DNA from: Caballeronia grimmiae
GTDB lineage: Bacteria; Pseudomonadota; Gammaproteobacteria; Burkholderiales; Burkholderiaceae
Length of the DNA stretch: 56,774 nucleotides
Reading direction: 5' to 3'
NCBI RefSeq assembly: GCF_000698555.1
Contig: NZ_JFHE01000036.1
Location: forward strand, 1-56,774
Shown: positions 34,301-42,866 of the stretch, in pieces
Layout: every line of letters starts with the position of its first letter
Position numbering within the stretch: position 1 is the stretch's first letter
Position numbers and translations under genes: made by a program
Notes under the pieces: model-generated
Told to the model about the DNA's origin: nothing
Databases searched by the model: none
What the model saw: only the letters and a program-made list of their open reading frames with translations

Positions 34301-37209
34301 CGATGCAGCCGGGCGCGGCGGAAAAGCGCGCGGGCGTGCCGCTGCAGCTCGCGGCGGAAGTGGCGAGCGCACGGCGCGCGCTGCAGGGCGAGGGCGTCGT
34401 GCGGATCGTCAATGCGCGCGAGCACAACCTCAAATCGCTCGATGTGGATATTCCGCACAACAAGTTCAACGTGGTGACGGGCGTGTCCGGCTCGGGCAAG
34501 TCGACGCTCGCGTTCGACATCCTCTTTCACGAAGGCCAGCGCCGTTATCTGGAATCGCTGAACGCGTATGCACGTTCCATCGTGCAGCCGGCGGGTCGGC
34601 CCGAAGTCGATGCGGTCTACGGCATTCCGCCGACCGTCGCGATCGAGCAGCGCCTGTCGCGCGGCGGGCGCAAAAGCACGGTGGCGACGACATCGGAAGT
34701 CTGGCACTTCCTGCGTCTGCTGTATGTGAAGCTCGGCATCCAGCACTGCGTCAACGATGGCACGCCGGTGCAGGCGCAAAGCGCGGAGTCCATCGCGGCG
34801 CAGATTCTTCGCGATTTCAAGGGGCAGCATGTCGGGCTGCTCGCGCCGCTCGTCGTGAATCGCAAGGGTGTCTATACCGATCTCGCGAAGTGGGCGAAGG
34901 CGCGCGGCAATACGCATTTGCGGGTGGACGGCGAGTTTCATCCGGTCGATCCGTGGCCGAAGCTGGATCGCTTCCGCGAACATACGATCGAACTGCCGGT
35001 GGCGGACCTCGTCGTATCGGCGGACAACGAGGCGGAACTGCGGCGCATGCTCGAAGACGCGCTCGAAGTCGGCAAGGGCGTGATGCACCTGTGCGCGCCG
35101 CTCCACGAACTGCACGGCGCGTTGTCGAACGGCAAGCGGCGCGGCAGCGAAGAAACGATCGTGTTCTCGACGAAGCGCGCCTGTCCCACGTGCGGCACGA
35201 GCTATCCCGAACTCGACCCGCGCATGTTCTCGTACAACAGCAAGCACGGCTGGTGTAACACGTGCGTCGGCACCGGCGTCAAGCTCACGCGCGAGCAGCG
35301 CGCCGCCTTCGACGATACCGTCTTCGCGCAGGACGATCGGGGCCGCGAGCAGAGCATCGGTTCGGTGGATCAGGAGCCGGACGATATCGTCGATCAGCCG
35401 TGCGCCGAATGCGAAGGCACGCGCCTGAACGATGTCGCGCGGGCCGTGACGTTCGGCAATTATCCGATCACCGAAGTGGGGCGCTGGACGGTCACGGACA
35501 CGCGCGAATGGATTGCGGGCCTCAAGCTGACGGGTCGCGACGCGGACATCTCGCGCGACGTCGTCAGCGAAATCGAAGGGCGCCTGCAGTTTCTGGAAGA
35601 AGTCGGGCTCGGCTATCTGAGTCTCGATCGCGCGGCGCCTACGCTCTCGGGCGGCGAAGCACAGCGCATCCGGCTGGCCGCGCAGTTGGGCAGCAATCTG
35701 CAGGGCGTGTGCTACGTGCTCGATGAACCGACCATCGGTCTGCATCCGCGCGACAACCTGATCCTGCTGTCCGCACTGAAAAAGCTCAACGACAAGGGCA
35801 ACACGCTCGTCGTCGTCGAGCATGACGAGGACACGATCCGCCGCGCGGACCACATCATCGACATCGGGCCGGGCGCGGGCAAGCGCGGCGGCACGGTCGT
35901 CGCGCAGGGCAGCGTGACGGACCTCGCGGCGCACAAGGCGTCGCTGACCGGGCAGATGCTGGCGAACCCGATCGTGCATCCGCTGCAGCCGCGCCGGGAC
36001 GTGCGCGCCGGGTCGGGCAAGCGTGCCGCCGTGCCGGAACAGTGGCTCACGGTCGAGAATGCGACGCTGCACAACCTGCGCAACGTGACGGCGAGCGTGC
36101 CGCTCAACCGGCTCGTCGCGATCACGGGCGTGTCGGGATCGGGCAAGTCGACGCTCGCCCGCGACGTGCTGATGACCAATCTGCTCGATGCCGTCGGCCG
36201 TTCGGCGCTGTCGTCGCCGGCCGAGCGCCGCGCGCGCAAAACGGCGCAGGCGGCGCAGGGCAAGCCCGCCGCGAAGTCGCGCTCGAGCGTGCTCGCGCGG
36301 GAAGCGCCGCGTCCGAAGTTCGATGTCGTCCACACATGGCATGGCTGTTCGGGCGTCACCGGTTTCGAGGCGATCGACCGCGTGCTGGAAGTCGATCAGA
36401 CGCCGATCGGCAAGACGCCGCGTTCGTGCCCGGCGACGTACATCGGCATGTGGGACACCATCCGCAAGCTGTTCGCCGACACGCTCGAAGCCCGCGCGCG
36501 CGGCTACAAGCCGTCGCGTTTCTCGTTCAATACCGGCGATGGCCGTTGCCCCGCCTGCGAAGGCCAGGGCGTGCGGACGATTGCGATGAACTTCCTGCCG
36601 GACGTCAAGGTGCCGTGCGACGTCTGTCACGGCCAGCGCTTCAATCCCGAAACGCTCGCGGTGACGTGGCGCGGCAAGAACATCGGCGAAGTGCTGACGA
36701 TGGAGATCGACGAAGCCGTCGAGTTCTTCTCGTCGATGCCGAGCATCGGGCATCCGCTGCAACTGATGAAGGACGTGGGCCTCGGTTATCTGACGCTCGG
36801 CCAGCCGTCGCCGACGCTGTCAGGCGGCGAGGCGCAGCGCATCAAGCTCGTCACCGAGTTGTCGAAGGTGCGCGACGACATCACGCGGCGCGGCCAGAAG
36901 CCGCCGCACACGCTGTACGTGCTCGACGAACCGACGGTCGGCCTGCACATGGCGGACGTCGCGAAGCTGATTCGCGTGCTGCACCGGCTGGTGGACGGCG
37001 GGCATAGCGTGATCGTCATCGAGCACGATCTCGATGTGATCGCCGAAGCCGACTGGGTGCTCGACCTCGGGCCGGAGGGCGGCGTGAACGGCGGGACCAT
37101 CGTCGCGGCGGCGGACCCGGAGACGCTCGCGAGCCATCCGCGCAGTCACACGGGCACGGCGCTGCGGCCGGTGCTCGGGCGCACGCAGCGCGCGGAAGAC
37201 GCGGCGTGA
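31393..37209 (+). CDS. Tandem (double-length) UvrA-like excinuclease ATPase
   Basis: 1938 residues from TTG 31393 (TTG 31324 and 31375 also in frame; no clear ribosome site). Normal UvrA is ~940, so this is two UvrA-like units head to tail, with four ABC ATPase halves. Walker A motifs lie near residues 34, 662, 1030 and 1579 (all G-x-SGSGKS); LSGGE signatures near 507, 855, 1418 and 1809; Walker B as LDEPSIGLHPRD, FDEPTTGLHFDD, LDEPTIGLHPRD and LDEPTVGLHMAD. Zinc modules with CxxC pairs lie near 276/395, 762, and in the second unit (CPTCGTSYPELD, CPACEGQGVRT). UvrA proteins scan DNA for bulky lesions as dimers; one chain here may replace the dimer. An SOS box sits upstream, so damage induction is likely. 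It may be an accessory to a standard uvrA elsewhere. Confidence 0.92.
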   Translation: MASNNAIRIRGARQHNLKNLDLDLHTGQMTVVTGPSGSGKSSLVFDTLYAEGQRRYVETFSAYARQFLDRMDRPQVDRVDGVPPAIAIDQTNPVRSSRSTVGTMTELNDHLKLFYARAAELFDKKTAHLVRHDTPETIYAELLERTRAGDPRLAITFPVELPDATSDDEIAQWLSASGYTRVQAKRHVETDAGARQVLDVVADRFRLQNTERSRALEAIEGALLRGTGRVNVYVLNEEGEPHIWRFSTGLHSPESDLRYADPQPALFSFNSAYGACETCRGFGRVIGVDYGLVIPDDKKTLREGAVKTLQTPAWKENQDDLVKYGAKAGIRLGVPWNELTQKERDWVIKGSPDWTGKWQSQWYGVQRFFDYLESKAYKMHIRVLLSKYRSYTTCPACAGARLKTESLLWRLGTKEQADAVLAPADRFLPNGVDWTRDQLEALPGLTVHDLMLMPIERIRRFFDSLTLPSTLLDEALKLLHAEVRTRLKYLCDVGLGYLTLDRQSRTLSGGEVQRINLTTALGTSLVNTLFVLDEPSIGLHPRDLNRIVEAMHRLRDAGNTLVVVEHDPSVMLAADRLIDMGPGPGERGGEIVYDGTPADIQASDTLTGAYLGGRKQVAHAANWTRRVVDANTPRLVLEGASDHNLQDVSVEIPLQRLVCVTGVSGSGKSTLIQDVLAPALMRHFGKATEAPGAFRALKGAEQLDDVVFVDQSPIGRTARSNPASYVGAFDEIRKLFAKAPLAAQRGYGASMFSFNSGDGRCPTCGGSGFEHVEMQFLSDVYLRCPDCDGRRYRAEILDVKIERGGRELSIADVLELTVSEAVSLFASDSEVLRVLQPIVDVGLEYVKLGQPVPTLSGGEAQRLKLAGFLAETASPNQKDRLFMFDEPTTGLHFDDIAKLMQALRRLLERGHSLIVIEHNLDVIRAADWIIDLGPEGGDGGGQVVCVGTPDEVAGCEASHTGRALLDYEEAMQPGAAEKRAGVPLQLAAEVASARRALQGEGVVRIVNAREHNLKSLDVDIPHNKFNVVTGVSGSGKSTLAFDILFHEGQRRYLESLNAYARSIVQPAGRPEVDAVYGIPPTVAIEQRLSRGGRKSTVATTSEVWHFLRLLYVKLGIQHCVNDGTPVQAQSAESIAAQILRDFKGQHVGLLAPLVVNRKGVYTDLAKWAKARGNTHLRVDGEFHPVDPWPKLDRFREHTIELPVADLVVSADNEAELRRMLEDALEVGKGVMHLCAPLHELHGALSNGKRRGSEETIVFSTKRACPTCGTSYPELDPRMFSYNSKHGWCNTCVGTGVKLTREQRAAFDDTVFAQDDRGREQSIGSVDQEPDDIVDQPCAECEGTRLNDVARAVTFGNYPITEVGRWTVTDTREWIAGLKLTGRDADISRDVVSEIEGRLQFLEEVGLGYLSLDRAAPTLSGGEAQRIRLAAQLGSNLQGVCYVLDEPTIGLHPRDNLILLSALKKLNDKGNTLVVVEHDEDTIRRADHIIDIGPGAGKRGGTVVAQGSVTDLAAHKASLTGQMLANPIVHPLQPRRDVRAGSGKRAAVPEQWLTVENATLHNLRNVTASVPLNRLVAITGVSGSGKSTLARDVLMTNLLDAVGRSALSSPAERRARKTAQAAQGKPAAKSRSSVLAREAPRPKFDVVHTWHGCSGVTGFEAIDRVLEVDQTPIGKTPRSCPATYIGMWDTIRKLFADTLEARARGYKPSRFSFNTGDGRCPACEGQGVRTIAMNFLPDVKVPCDVCHGQRFNPETLAVTWRGKNIGEVLTMEIDEAVEFFSSMPSIGHPLQLMKDVGLGYLTLGQPSPTLSGGEAQRIKLVTELSKVRDDITRRGQKPPHTLYVLDEPTVGLHMADVAKLIRVLHRLVDGGHSVIVIEHDLDVIAEADWVLDLGPEGGVNGGTIVAAADPETLASHPRSHTGTALRPVLGRTQRAEDAA

Positions 37210-37308
37210 AGGACGGCGCCGCGTTCGTCGCGTCGATCCGCGCTGTTGGCGTTGCAGCGGCGGCATTGATATGCTGGCGCCCTTCCCACCACTCGCGATG
37301 ACGACTCG

Positions 37309-38589
37309 ATGGACACGCAGGATAAAGCCGTAGCCCTGAAACGAATGAAGTGGTTCGCCGCCGGCTTGCTGGTCGCGGCGGGCGCGTTGTTCGCGCTCGC
37401 CAAGAGCCAGCACGATGCGGGCGCGTGGGCGTGGGTATCGGCGTTTGCGGAAGCCGCGATGGTCGGCGCGCTCGCGGACTGGTTCGCCGTCGTCGCGCTG
37501 TTTCGGCATCCGCTCGGCGTGCCGGTTCCGCACACGGCCATCCTGCCCGCCAACAAGGCGCGCGTGGCCGACAACCTCGCCGCGTTCGTGCGCGACCGCT
37601 TCCTCGGCACCGATGCGCTCGTCGAGCGCGTCAACGCGTTCGATCCGGCGAGCCGTCTGTCCGCGTGGCTCGCGGAGCCTAAGAACGCCGACCTGCTCGG
37701 CAGAAAAGCCGTCACGGCGGTCGGCCAGTTGCTGTCGTTCGTCGACGACGAGCGCGTCAAGGCGACGCTTCACGAAGCCATCCGCCGCCGGGCCGAGGCC
37801 TTCGATCTGTCCGCTGCGGCGGGCAATCTGCTGTCCACGCTGACCGCCGACCGCCGTCATCAGTTGCTGCTGGACGAGGGTCTCAAGCAGATGGCCGCGT
37901 GGCTCGACAAGCCCGAGGTGCAGGAGATGCTGGCGGCGCGCATCGTCGCGGTCGCGGGGGAGGAGTATCCGAAGCTCGTCGGCATGCTCGGTTTCGTCGG
38001 GCTGGACGCCGCCGACCTCGGCAACAAGTTCGCGGCGGGCCTCGTGCGCGGCGCGAATCAATGGCTGCACGACGTGACGAGCGACCCGGAGCACGAGCGC
38101 CGCAAGGCCTTCGACGCCGCCGTGGAACGCTTCGTCGAACGCCTGAAGTCGGACCCGGCGTTCAAGGAGCGCATCGACCTGCACAAGCGCGAGTGGCTCG
38201 ACAAGCCCGAGTTGCGCGGCTATGTCGATGGCCTGTGGGACGAATTCACCGCATGGCTCGGCGCGGATCTGCAGCGCGCCGATTCCGCGCTGCATGTGAA
38301 AGTGGTTCAGGTGGCGTCCGGCTTCGCCCAATCGCTGGGCGGCGACCCCGCGCTGCGCGAGTCGATCAACGAGCATATGCGCGATGCATTGAAGGCGCTC
38401 GCGCCCGAGTTGCGCGAAGGCATCGCGAAGCACATCGCCGCGACCGTCAAGCAATGGGACGACGCGACGCTCGTGCGCGACGTCGAGCTGAACATCGGCC
38501 GCGATCTGCAGTTCATCCGCGTGAACGGCACGCTGGTGGGCGGCGCGGTCGGCTTGCTCATTCACGCGGTGACGCTTCTAAGCACCTGA
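37309..38589 (+). CDS. DUF445 family membrane protein
   Basis: 426 residues. N-terminal helices (MKWFAAGLLVAAGALFALA, then AFAEAAMVGALADWFAVVALF with the DUF445-typical ADWFAVVALFRHPLG), a long helical cytosolic or periplasmic middle with VERVNAFDPASRLSAWL repeats, and one C-terminal helix (GTLVGGAVGLLIHAVTLL). Function of the family is unknown. Starts 99 bp after uvrA, no terminator seen between them, so it may be read from the same promoter. Confidence 0.88.
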   Translation: MDTQDKAVALKRMKWFAAGLLVAAGALFALAKSQHDAGAWAWVSAFAEAAMVGALADWFAVVALFRHPLGVPVPHTAILPANKARVADNLAAFVRDRFLGTDALVERVNAFDPASRLSAWLAEPKNADLLGRKAVTAVGQLLSFVDDERVKATLHEAIRRRAEAFDLSAAAGNLLSTLTADRRHQLLLDEGLKQMAAWLDKPEVQEMLAARIVAVAGEEYPKLVGMLGFVGLDAADLGNKFAAGLVRGANQWLHDVTSDPEHERRKAFDAAVERFVERLKSDPAFKERIDLHKREWLDKPELRGYVDGLWDEFTAWLGADLQRADSALHVKVVQVASGFAQSLGGDPALRESINEHMRDALKALAPELREGIAKHIAATVKQWDDATLVRDVELNIGRDLQFIRVNGTLVGGAVGLLIHAVTLLST

Positions 38590-38625
38590 TCAGCGTGCGG
38601 TCAGCGTCGGATCAGCGTGCGGTCA
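38588..38625. repeat. 16-bp direct repeat between convergent stop codons
   Basis: GATCAGCGTGCGGTCA occurs at 38588-38603 and 38610-38625 (22-bp period). It spans the stop codon of the DUF445 gene and the stop codon of the convergent five-repeat gene, as if a short tandem duplication happened at the junction. Confidence 0.75.
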
Positions 38626-40011
38626 CGGCCGCTCGACCATCACGCTTCCCGCGCCATACGGCATGTTCTCGGCGCTGCTGCCGTGGACCGTGACGGTCAG
38701 TCCCGACGTCAGCGCGACGGTCAGCAGCTCGCCGCGCGCCGGTTCGGTGTGCGCGAGCGGCGGCACGCACCACTCGTTGCCGTCAGGCGTCTGGAGCACA
38801 TAGACGGCGCCCGCACCGAGCAGGTCCGAGTCGATCACTCTGATGATGTTCCCCGTCTCGCTCGTTGCGAAACGCGTGGCGCCGCAATGGAAGGTCGGGC
38901 TGCCCGCACGCGGCAGGCCGATCGCGACGCCGGTGATCGTCGAAGCGTCGTCGGCGCAGATGCTCACCGGCAGGCTCTTCGCCAGCGCGGACATCAGCAT
39001 CTGATGCCGGCTCGGGTGATCCACGGTGTTCATCTGCGCGCAGTAGTGAGCGCCATCGGCGGTACGCAGCACGTAGCGGATATTGTCGAGCGAATCGGAA
39101 TCGATGATGCGCACGAGCATGCCGCTGCGTGTCTCCGTCAGCTTGGCCCCGAAGAGCACGAGCGACGGCGCGGCGGGCGCACTCAGCGCGCCGACCGCGA
39201 TGCCGGTGACGTAGTGCTCCTTGTCCCCGTTGACCGTGACCGGCAAGCCCGTCTTGAGCCCGAGCAACAGCAGGTTGTTTCGGTTCGCGTGCTCCTGCCG
39301 GTCGATCTGTGCGTGATAGCGCGTGCCGTCCGGCGTTTTGACGATGACGATCAGCGTGTCGGACACTTCCTTGTCCGTGATTTCGTCGATGACGCCGGAG
39401 CGCGGCGTGCTCGCGATGAAGGCGGGCGCGGCGCTCAGGTGCGGCCCGAACGCCTTCGATCCGACCGATAGCGCCGTGAGGTAGTAGTCGGCGTCGCCGG
39501 CCACGGTGACGGGAAGGCTCGCCCTGAATGCCGCGATCAGCAACGCGTTGCGATAGCCGTGCGCACGCGGGCGAATCTGCGCGCAATGGTGCGAGCCGTC
39601 CGTGCTGCGCACGATGTACGCCATGCTCGCGAGCGTATCGGCATCTTCGATCTGAGCGATGCCTCCCGTCCTGACGTCCTCTAGCAGGCGCCAGGTGGCG
39701 TCAATGGAAGGAAGTCGCGGAGCGCCGGGCAGTGCGGCCGAAATGTCGGTGATATTGTGGCTCGCGTCTCCGGTCATCGTGACGGAAAGCCCGGATTCGA
39801 ATGCCATCAGCAGAACCGAATTACGATCGGGGTATTCCCGATAATCGAGTTGCGCATAATATAGCGATTCACTCTCGGTTTTAAGTACGTAAATAACATT
39901 ATCGGGCGATACCGATTGAATGACGCGAATAATGACGCCGGTTCGGGTGTCAGTCAGGAAATAATCCGCGGACGCCTGCGATGGCGTACTCATTGTGGGC
40001 TTGATTCTCAT
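38623..40011 (-). CDS. Unrecognised protein of five ~90-residue repeats
   Basis: 462 residues (ATG 39993, MSTPSQ, is an alternative start). I do not recognise the family. The sequence is five copies of one module at about 18-107, 108-197, 198-288, 289-379 and 380-462. Each opens with (T/S)-G at 24, 115, 205, 296 and 386 in a (R/E)-(T/S)-G-x-(I/L) setting, followed by VYVL-T-DG-x-Y-AQ, a P-R-x-LL patch, SGLPVTV-GD and ITGIAVG. The pattern looks all-beta. No signal peptide or membrane helix is evident, so a cytosolic or non-classically exported protein is likely. Convergent with DUF445; its 5' end and upstream DNA are AT-rich unlike the surroundings. Confidence 0.75.
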   Translation of the reverse strand: MRIKPTMSTPSQASADYFLTDTRTGVIIRVIQSVSPDNVIYVLKTESESLYYAQLDYREYPDRNSVLLMAFESGLSVTMTGDASHNITDISAALPGAPRLPSIDATWRLLEDVRTGGIAQIEDADTLASMAYIVRSTDGSHHCAQIRPRAHGYRNALLIAAFRASLPVTVAGDADYYLTALSVGSKAFGPHLSAAPAFIASTPRSGVIDEITDKEVSDTLIVIVKTPDGTRYHAQIDRQEHANRNNLLLLGLKTGLPVTVNGDKEHYVTGIAVGALSAPAAPSLVLFGAKLTETRSGMLVRIIDSDSLDNIRYVLRTADGAHYCAQMNTVDHPSRHQMLMSALAKSLPVSICADDASTITGVAIGLPRAGSPTFHCGATRFATSETGNIIRVIDSDLLGAGAVYVLQTPDGNEWCVPPLAHTEPARGELLTVALTSGLTVTVHGSSAENMPYGAGSVMVERP

Positions 40012-40402
40012 CGCGCTCTACTTCTGTGCTGCTGCGGTTCTTGATTGGCGTCGGTGCCAGGTCGACGCGGTATGGCGGCGCTGCCGGATTCATTCACCCA
40101 GCGGCGCGGCCACCGGATTATATTTAAACCGCTATCTTTACGATATCGGTTAGAAAAAATTATGCGCCGTTGATCGCCGGTTGAATTGTCATTTTTTGAT
40201 TAAGAGCAATCTCAGATAAAATAAGAAATATCCTATTCGTAGATTAAAGACCCTCGACTTTTAAATGGGGCGCGCGGTTTTTATCTACTTCCGCATTTCG
40301 CAATTCGCATCAGGGAACCCGCGGTCATGCAGACAAGCCGCAGTCGCGCGAGAATGCGATTTCGTGCGCGCCGCCGCCGCCCACACGCACAATCGATCCG
40401 CC
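40012..40402. other. AT-rich intergenic island
   Basis: 391 bp between divergent genes, with 40120-40265 strikingly AT-rich for this genome and the AT-richness continuing into the first ~170 bp of the repeat-protein gene. It contains the dyad at 40127-40151, a minus-strand TATAAT (40117-40122) and a plus-strand TTGATT/TAAAAT pair (40196-40201 and 40217-40222, spacing 15). H-NS-type silencing or recent acquisition would fit, both inferred. Confidence 0.5.
40127..40151. promoter_or_regulatory. 10-bp dyad by a TATAAT box, upstream of the repeat protein
   Basis: AACCGCTATC (40127-40136) and GATATCGGTT (40142-40151) pair at 9 of 10 positions with a 5-nt loop. The minus-strand TATAAT at 40117-40122 is immediately beside it and the -35 region would fall inside the dyad, so it may be an operator. 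Confidence 0.4.
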
Positions 40403-40879
40403 ATGCCGAATACGAACATCGAACTCATCGAGCGTTTCTACCGCGCTTTCGGGAACGTCGACGCCGACGCGATGGCCGCCTGCTACGCACCCGACGTCCG
40501 TTTCGAAGACCCTGCCTTCGGCGTGCTGTTCGGCCGTGAAGCGGGCGACATGTGGCGCATGCTGCTGCATCGCGCGCGCGACTTCGCATTGAGCGTCGAC
40601 GGCATCGAGGCGCTCGGGCAAACCGCGAACGCGACCGCCGTCGTCCGCTACACGTACTCGGCGACGGGCCGGCCTGTCGTCAACGAGATACGCACGCGCT
40701 TCACGATTCGCGACGGACTCATCTTCGAACAGACGGACGCCTTCGATCTCTGGCGCTGGAGCCGTCAGGCGCTCGGTCCCGCCGGCTGGTGCTTCGGCTG
40801 GACGCCGCGCATGCAGCAGGCCATTCGCCGCAAGGCGCGCCGCGCGCTCGCGGACTATCGCAAGGAGGTGTCGGCATGA
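40403..40879 (+). CDS. SnoaL-like (NTF2-fold) protein of the glucosidase operon
   Basis: 158 residues from the ATG at 40403. NTF2-like pattern: IELIERFYRAFGNVDADAMAACYAPDVRFEDPAFGVL, VNEIRTRFTIRDGLIFEQTDAFDLWRW. Relatives are annotated as nuclear transport factor 2 family proteins of unknown role. The stop overlaps the start of the GDE-like gene (ATGA) and the end carries that gene's AAGGAGG site, so translation is coupled. Unrelated in sequence detail to the SnoaL-like gene at 1620. Confidence 0.82.
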   Translation: MPNTNIELIERFYRAFGNVDADAMAACYAPDVRFEDPAFGVLFGREAGDMWRMLLHRARDFALSVDGIEALGQTANATAVVRYTYSATGRPVVNEIRTRFTIRDGLIFEQTDAFDLWRWSRQALGPAGWCFGWTPRMQQAIRRKARRALADYRKEVSA

Positions 40880-42783
40880 CGGCGCTCGACCCGGCGCGCT
40901 TCGAAGACGAATGGCTCGAAGCGGACGCGCATGGCGGCTTTGCATCGGGGACCGTGGGCACCGCGCGCACGCGTCGCTATCACGCGCTCCTGCTTACGGC
41001 GACGCAGCCGCCCGCCGGCCGCGTCGTGCTCGTCAACGGCGTGGAGGCGTGGCTCGATGTCGACGGCGCACGCGTTCCGCTGACCATGCAGCGTTACGCG
41101 CCGGACGTGCTGTATCCGGACGCATCGGCGTATCTCGATTCCTTCGATACATCGCCGTGGCCGACGTGGCGTTATCGCATCGGCGAGAACGTGATGGCCA
41201 TAGCGGAAGTGTTCGTCGCGAAGGAGAGCGGCGAGACCGTGCTGCGCTGGCGTCTCGAAGGCCCGGCGACCCGAGCGGCGCTGCACGTGCGCCCGTTGTT
41301 GTCCGGGCGCGATTACCACGCGCTGCATCGCGAGAACGCGTCGTTCAATTTCGATGCGAGCGTCGATGGCGAGCGCGTGCACTGGCGGCCCTATGGCGAC
41401 CTGCCTGCCATCGGCGCGACGAGCAATGGCGCATACGAACACGAGCCGGACTGGTATCGCAACTTCCTGTATGTGCGCGAACGGGAGCGCGGGCTCGACG
41501 ATATCGAAGACCTTGCGACGCCCGGCGTCCTTCACTTCGATCTCGCGGGCGGCGAAGCGGTGCTGATTTTGCACGCCGATGCCGCCGACGATCCGCCGCG
41601 CGAACGCGATGCGCTCGCGCTTGCAGCGCAACTCGACGCGCGTGAGCGCGAGCGCCGCGCCGCATTTGGCTCGCGGCTCGCGCGCTCGGCCGACGCCTAT
41701 GTCGTTGCGCGCAAGCACGGGCGCACGATCATCGCGGGCTTTCCGTGGTTCACCGACTGGGGCCGCGACACGTTCATCTCGATGCGCGGCCTGCTGCTCG
41801 CTTCGGGACGTCATCAGGATGCCGAATCGATTCTGCTCGAATGGACCGATACGCTCTCGGAGGGCATGCTGCCTAACCGCTTCCCCGATAGCGGCGGCCT
41901 GCCCGAATACAACTCCGTCGATGCGTCGCTGTGGTTCGTGGTCGCGGTCCACGACTATCTCGCGACCGGCCATGCGCCCGCCGCGACCACGACGCGCCTG
42001 CAACGCACCGTCGATGCAATTCTGGAAGGCTATACGCGCGGCACGCGCTTCAACATCGCCGCGGACGACGACGGTCTCCTGCGTGCAGGCGTTCCCGGCG
42101 TGCAACTCACGTGGATGGACGCGAAGGCGGGCGACTGGGTCGTGACGCCGCGCATCGGCAAGCCGGTCGAAGTGCAGGCGCTGTGGATCAACGCGCTGTC
42201 GATCGCGTCGGCGTGGAACGCGCGCTGGCAGCCGATGCGCGATCGCGCGCAGCAGGCGTTCCAGGCGCGCTTCGTGGACCCGCAGACGCACGCGCTTTAC
42301 GATGTCGTCGATGCCGATCACGAGCCGGGCAAACTCGATCGCTCGATCCGTCCGAATCAGATTTTCGCGGTCGGCGGTTTGCCGAATGTCGTCGTCGATG
42401 ACGAGACCGCGCGTGCGGTTATCGCGCAGGTCGAAGCGCACTTGCTGACGCCGCTCGGGCTGCGCACGCTCGCGCCATCGGACCCGGCGTATCGCTCGCG
42501 TTATGCGGGCGGCTTGCTGGATCGCGATGGCGCTTATCACCAGGGCACCGCGTGGCCGTGGCTCATGGGCCCGTTCGTCGAAGCGTGGCTGCGCGTGCAC
42601 GGCGCAGCGGGCGTGCGCGAGCGCTTTCTCGCGCCGCTTCACGCGCATCTCGAACATTACGGCATCGGCCATATCAGCGAAGTCGCGGACGGCGAAGCGC
42701 CGCATATGCCCGGCGGCGCGCCGTTTCAGGCGTGGTCGCTCGCGGAGCTGATGCGCGTCGAGAAGCTGATCGATGGCGCATGA
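40876..42783 (+). CDS. Amylo-alpha-1,6-glucosidase / glycogen debranching enzyme-like (GDE) protein
   Basis: 635 residues from the ATG at 40876 (strong AAGGAGG site). N-terminal GDE_N-like domain (EADAHGGFASGTVGTARTRR, YHALLLTAT) and C-terminal (alpha/alpha)6 barrel with FPWFTDWGRDTFISMRGLLL, GLPEYNSVDASLWFVVAV and HQGTAWPWLMGPFVEAW; the Asp in SVDASLW and the Glu near the end are in the usual acid/base places. It would hydrolyse alpha-1,6-linked glucose at branch points of glycogen-like polymers in the cytosol (GH133 type). Second gene of the unit; the GH63-like gene follows 83 bp later. Confidence 0.88.
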   Translation: MTALDPARFEDEWLEADAHGGFASGTVGTARTRRYHALLLTATQPPAGRVVLVNGVEAWLDVDGARVPLTMQRYAPDVLYPDASAYLDSFDTSPWPTWRYRIGENVMAIAEVFVAKESGETVLRWRLEGPATRAALHVRPLLSGRDYHALHRENASFNFDASVDGERVHWRPYGDLPAIGATSNGAYEHEPDWYRNFLYVRERERGLDDIEDLATPGVLHFDLAGGEAVLILHADAADDPPRERDALALAAQLDARERERRAAFGSRLARSADAYVVARKHGRTIIAGFPWFTDWGRDTFISMRGLLLASGRHQDAESILLEWTDTLSEGMLPNRFPDSGGLPEYNSVDASLWFVVAVHDYLATGHAPAATTTRLQRTVDAILEGYTRGTRFNIAADDDGLLRAGVPGVQLTWMDAKAGDWVVTPRIGKPVEVQALWINALSIASAWNARWQPMRDRAQQAFQARFVDPQTHALYDVVDADHEPGKLDRSIRPNQIFAVGGLPNVVVDDETARAVIAQVEAHLLTPLGLRTLAPSDPAYRSRYAGGLLDRDGAYHQGTAWPWLMGPFVEAWLRVHGAAGVRERFLAPLHAHLEHYGIGHISEVADGEAPHMPGGAPFQAWSLAELMRVEKLIDGA

Positions 42784-42866
42784 TGCATCGTTTGTGCGGG
42801 CGCTCGTCGAATCGCGTTAAATTGGGCGTCTTTGACAATCACCCATAGCCGCACCGAGGAACTCTC

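Noticed and set aside
33895..36762. 955-residue minus-strand ORF opposite the uvrA-like gene
   Set aside because: Same reason: low-complexity Arg/Ala composition, no domain, overlaps intact UvrA motifs.
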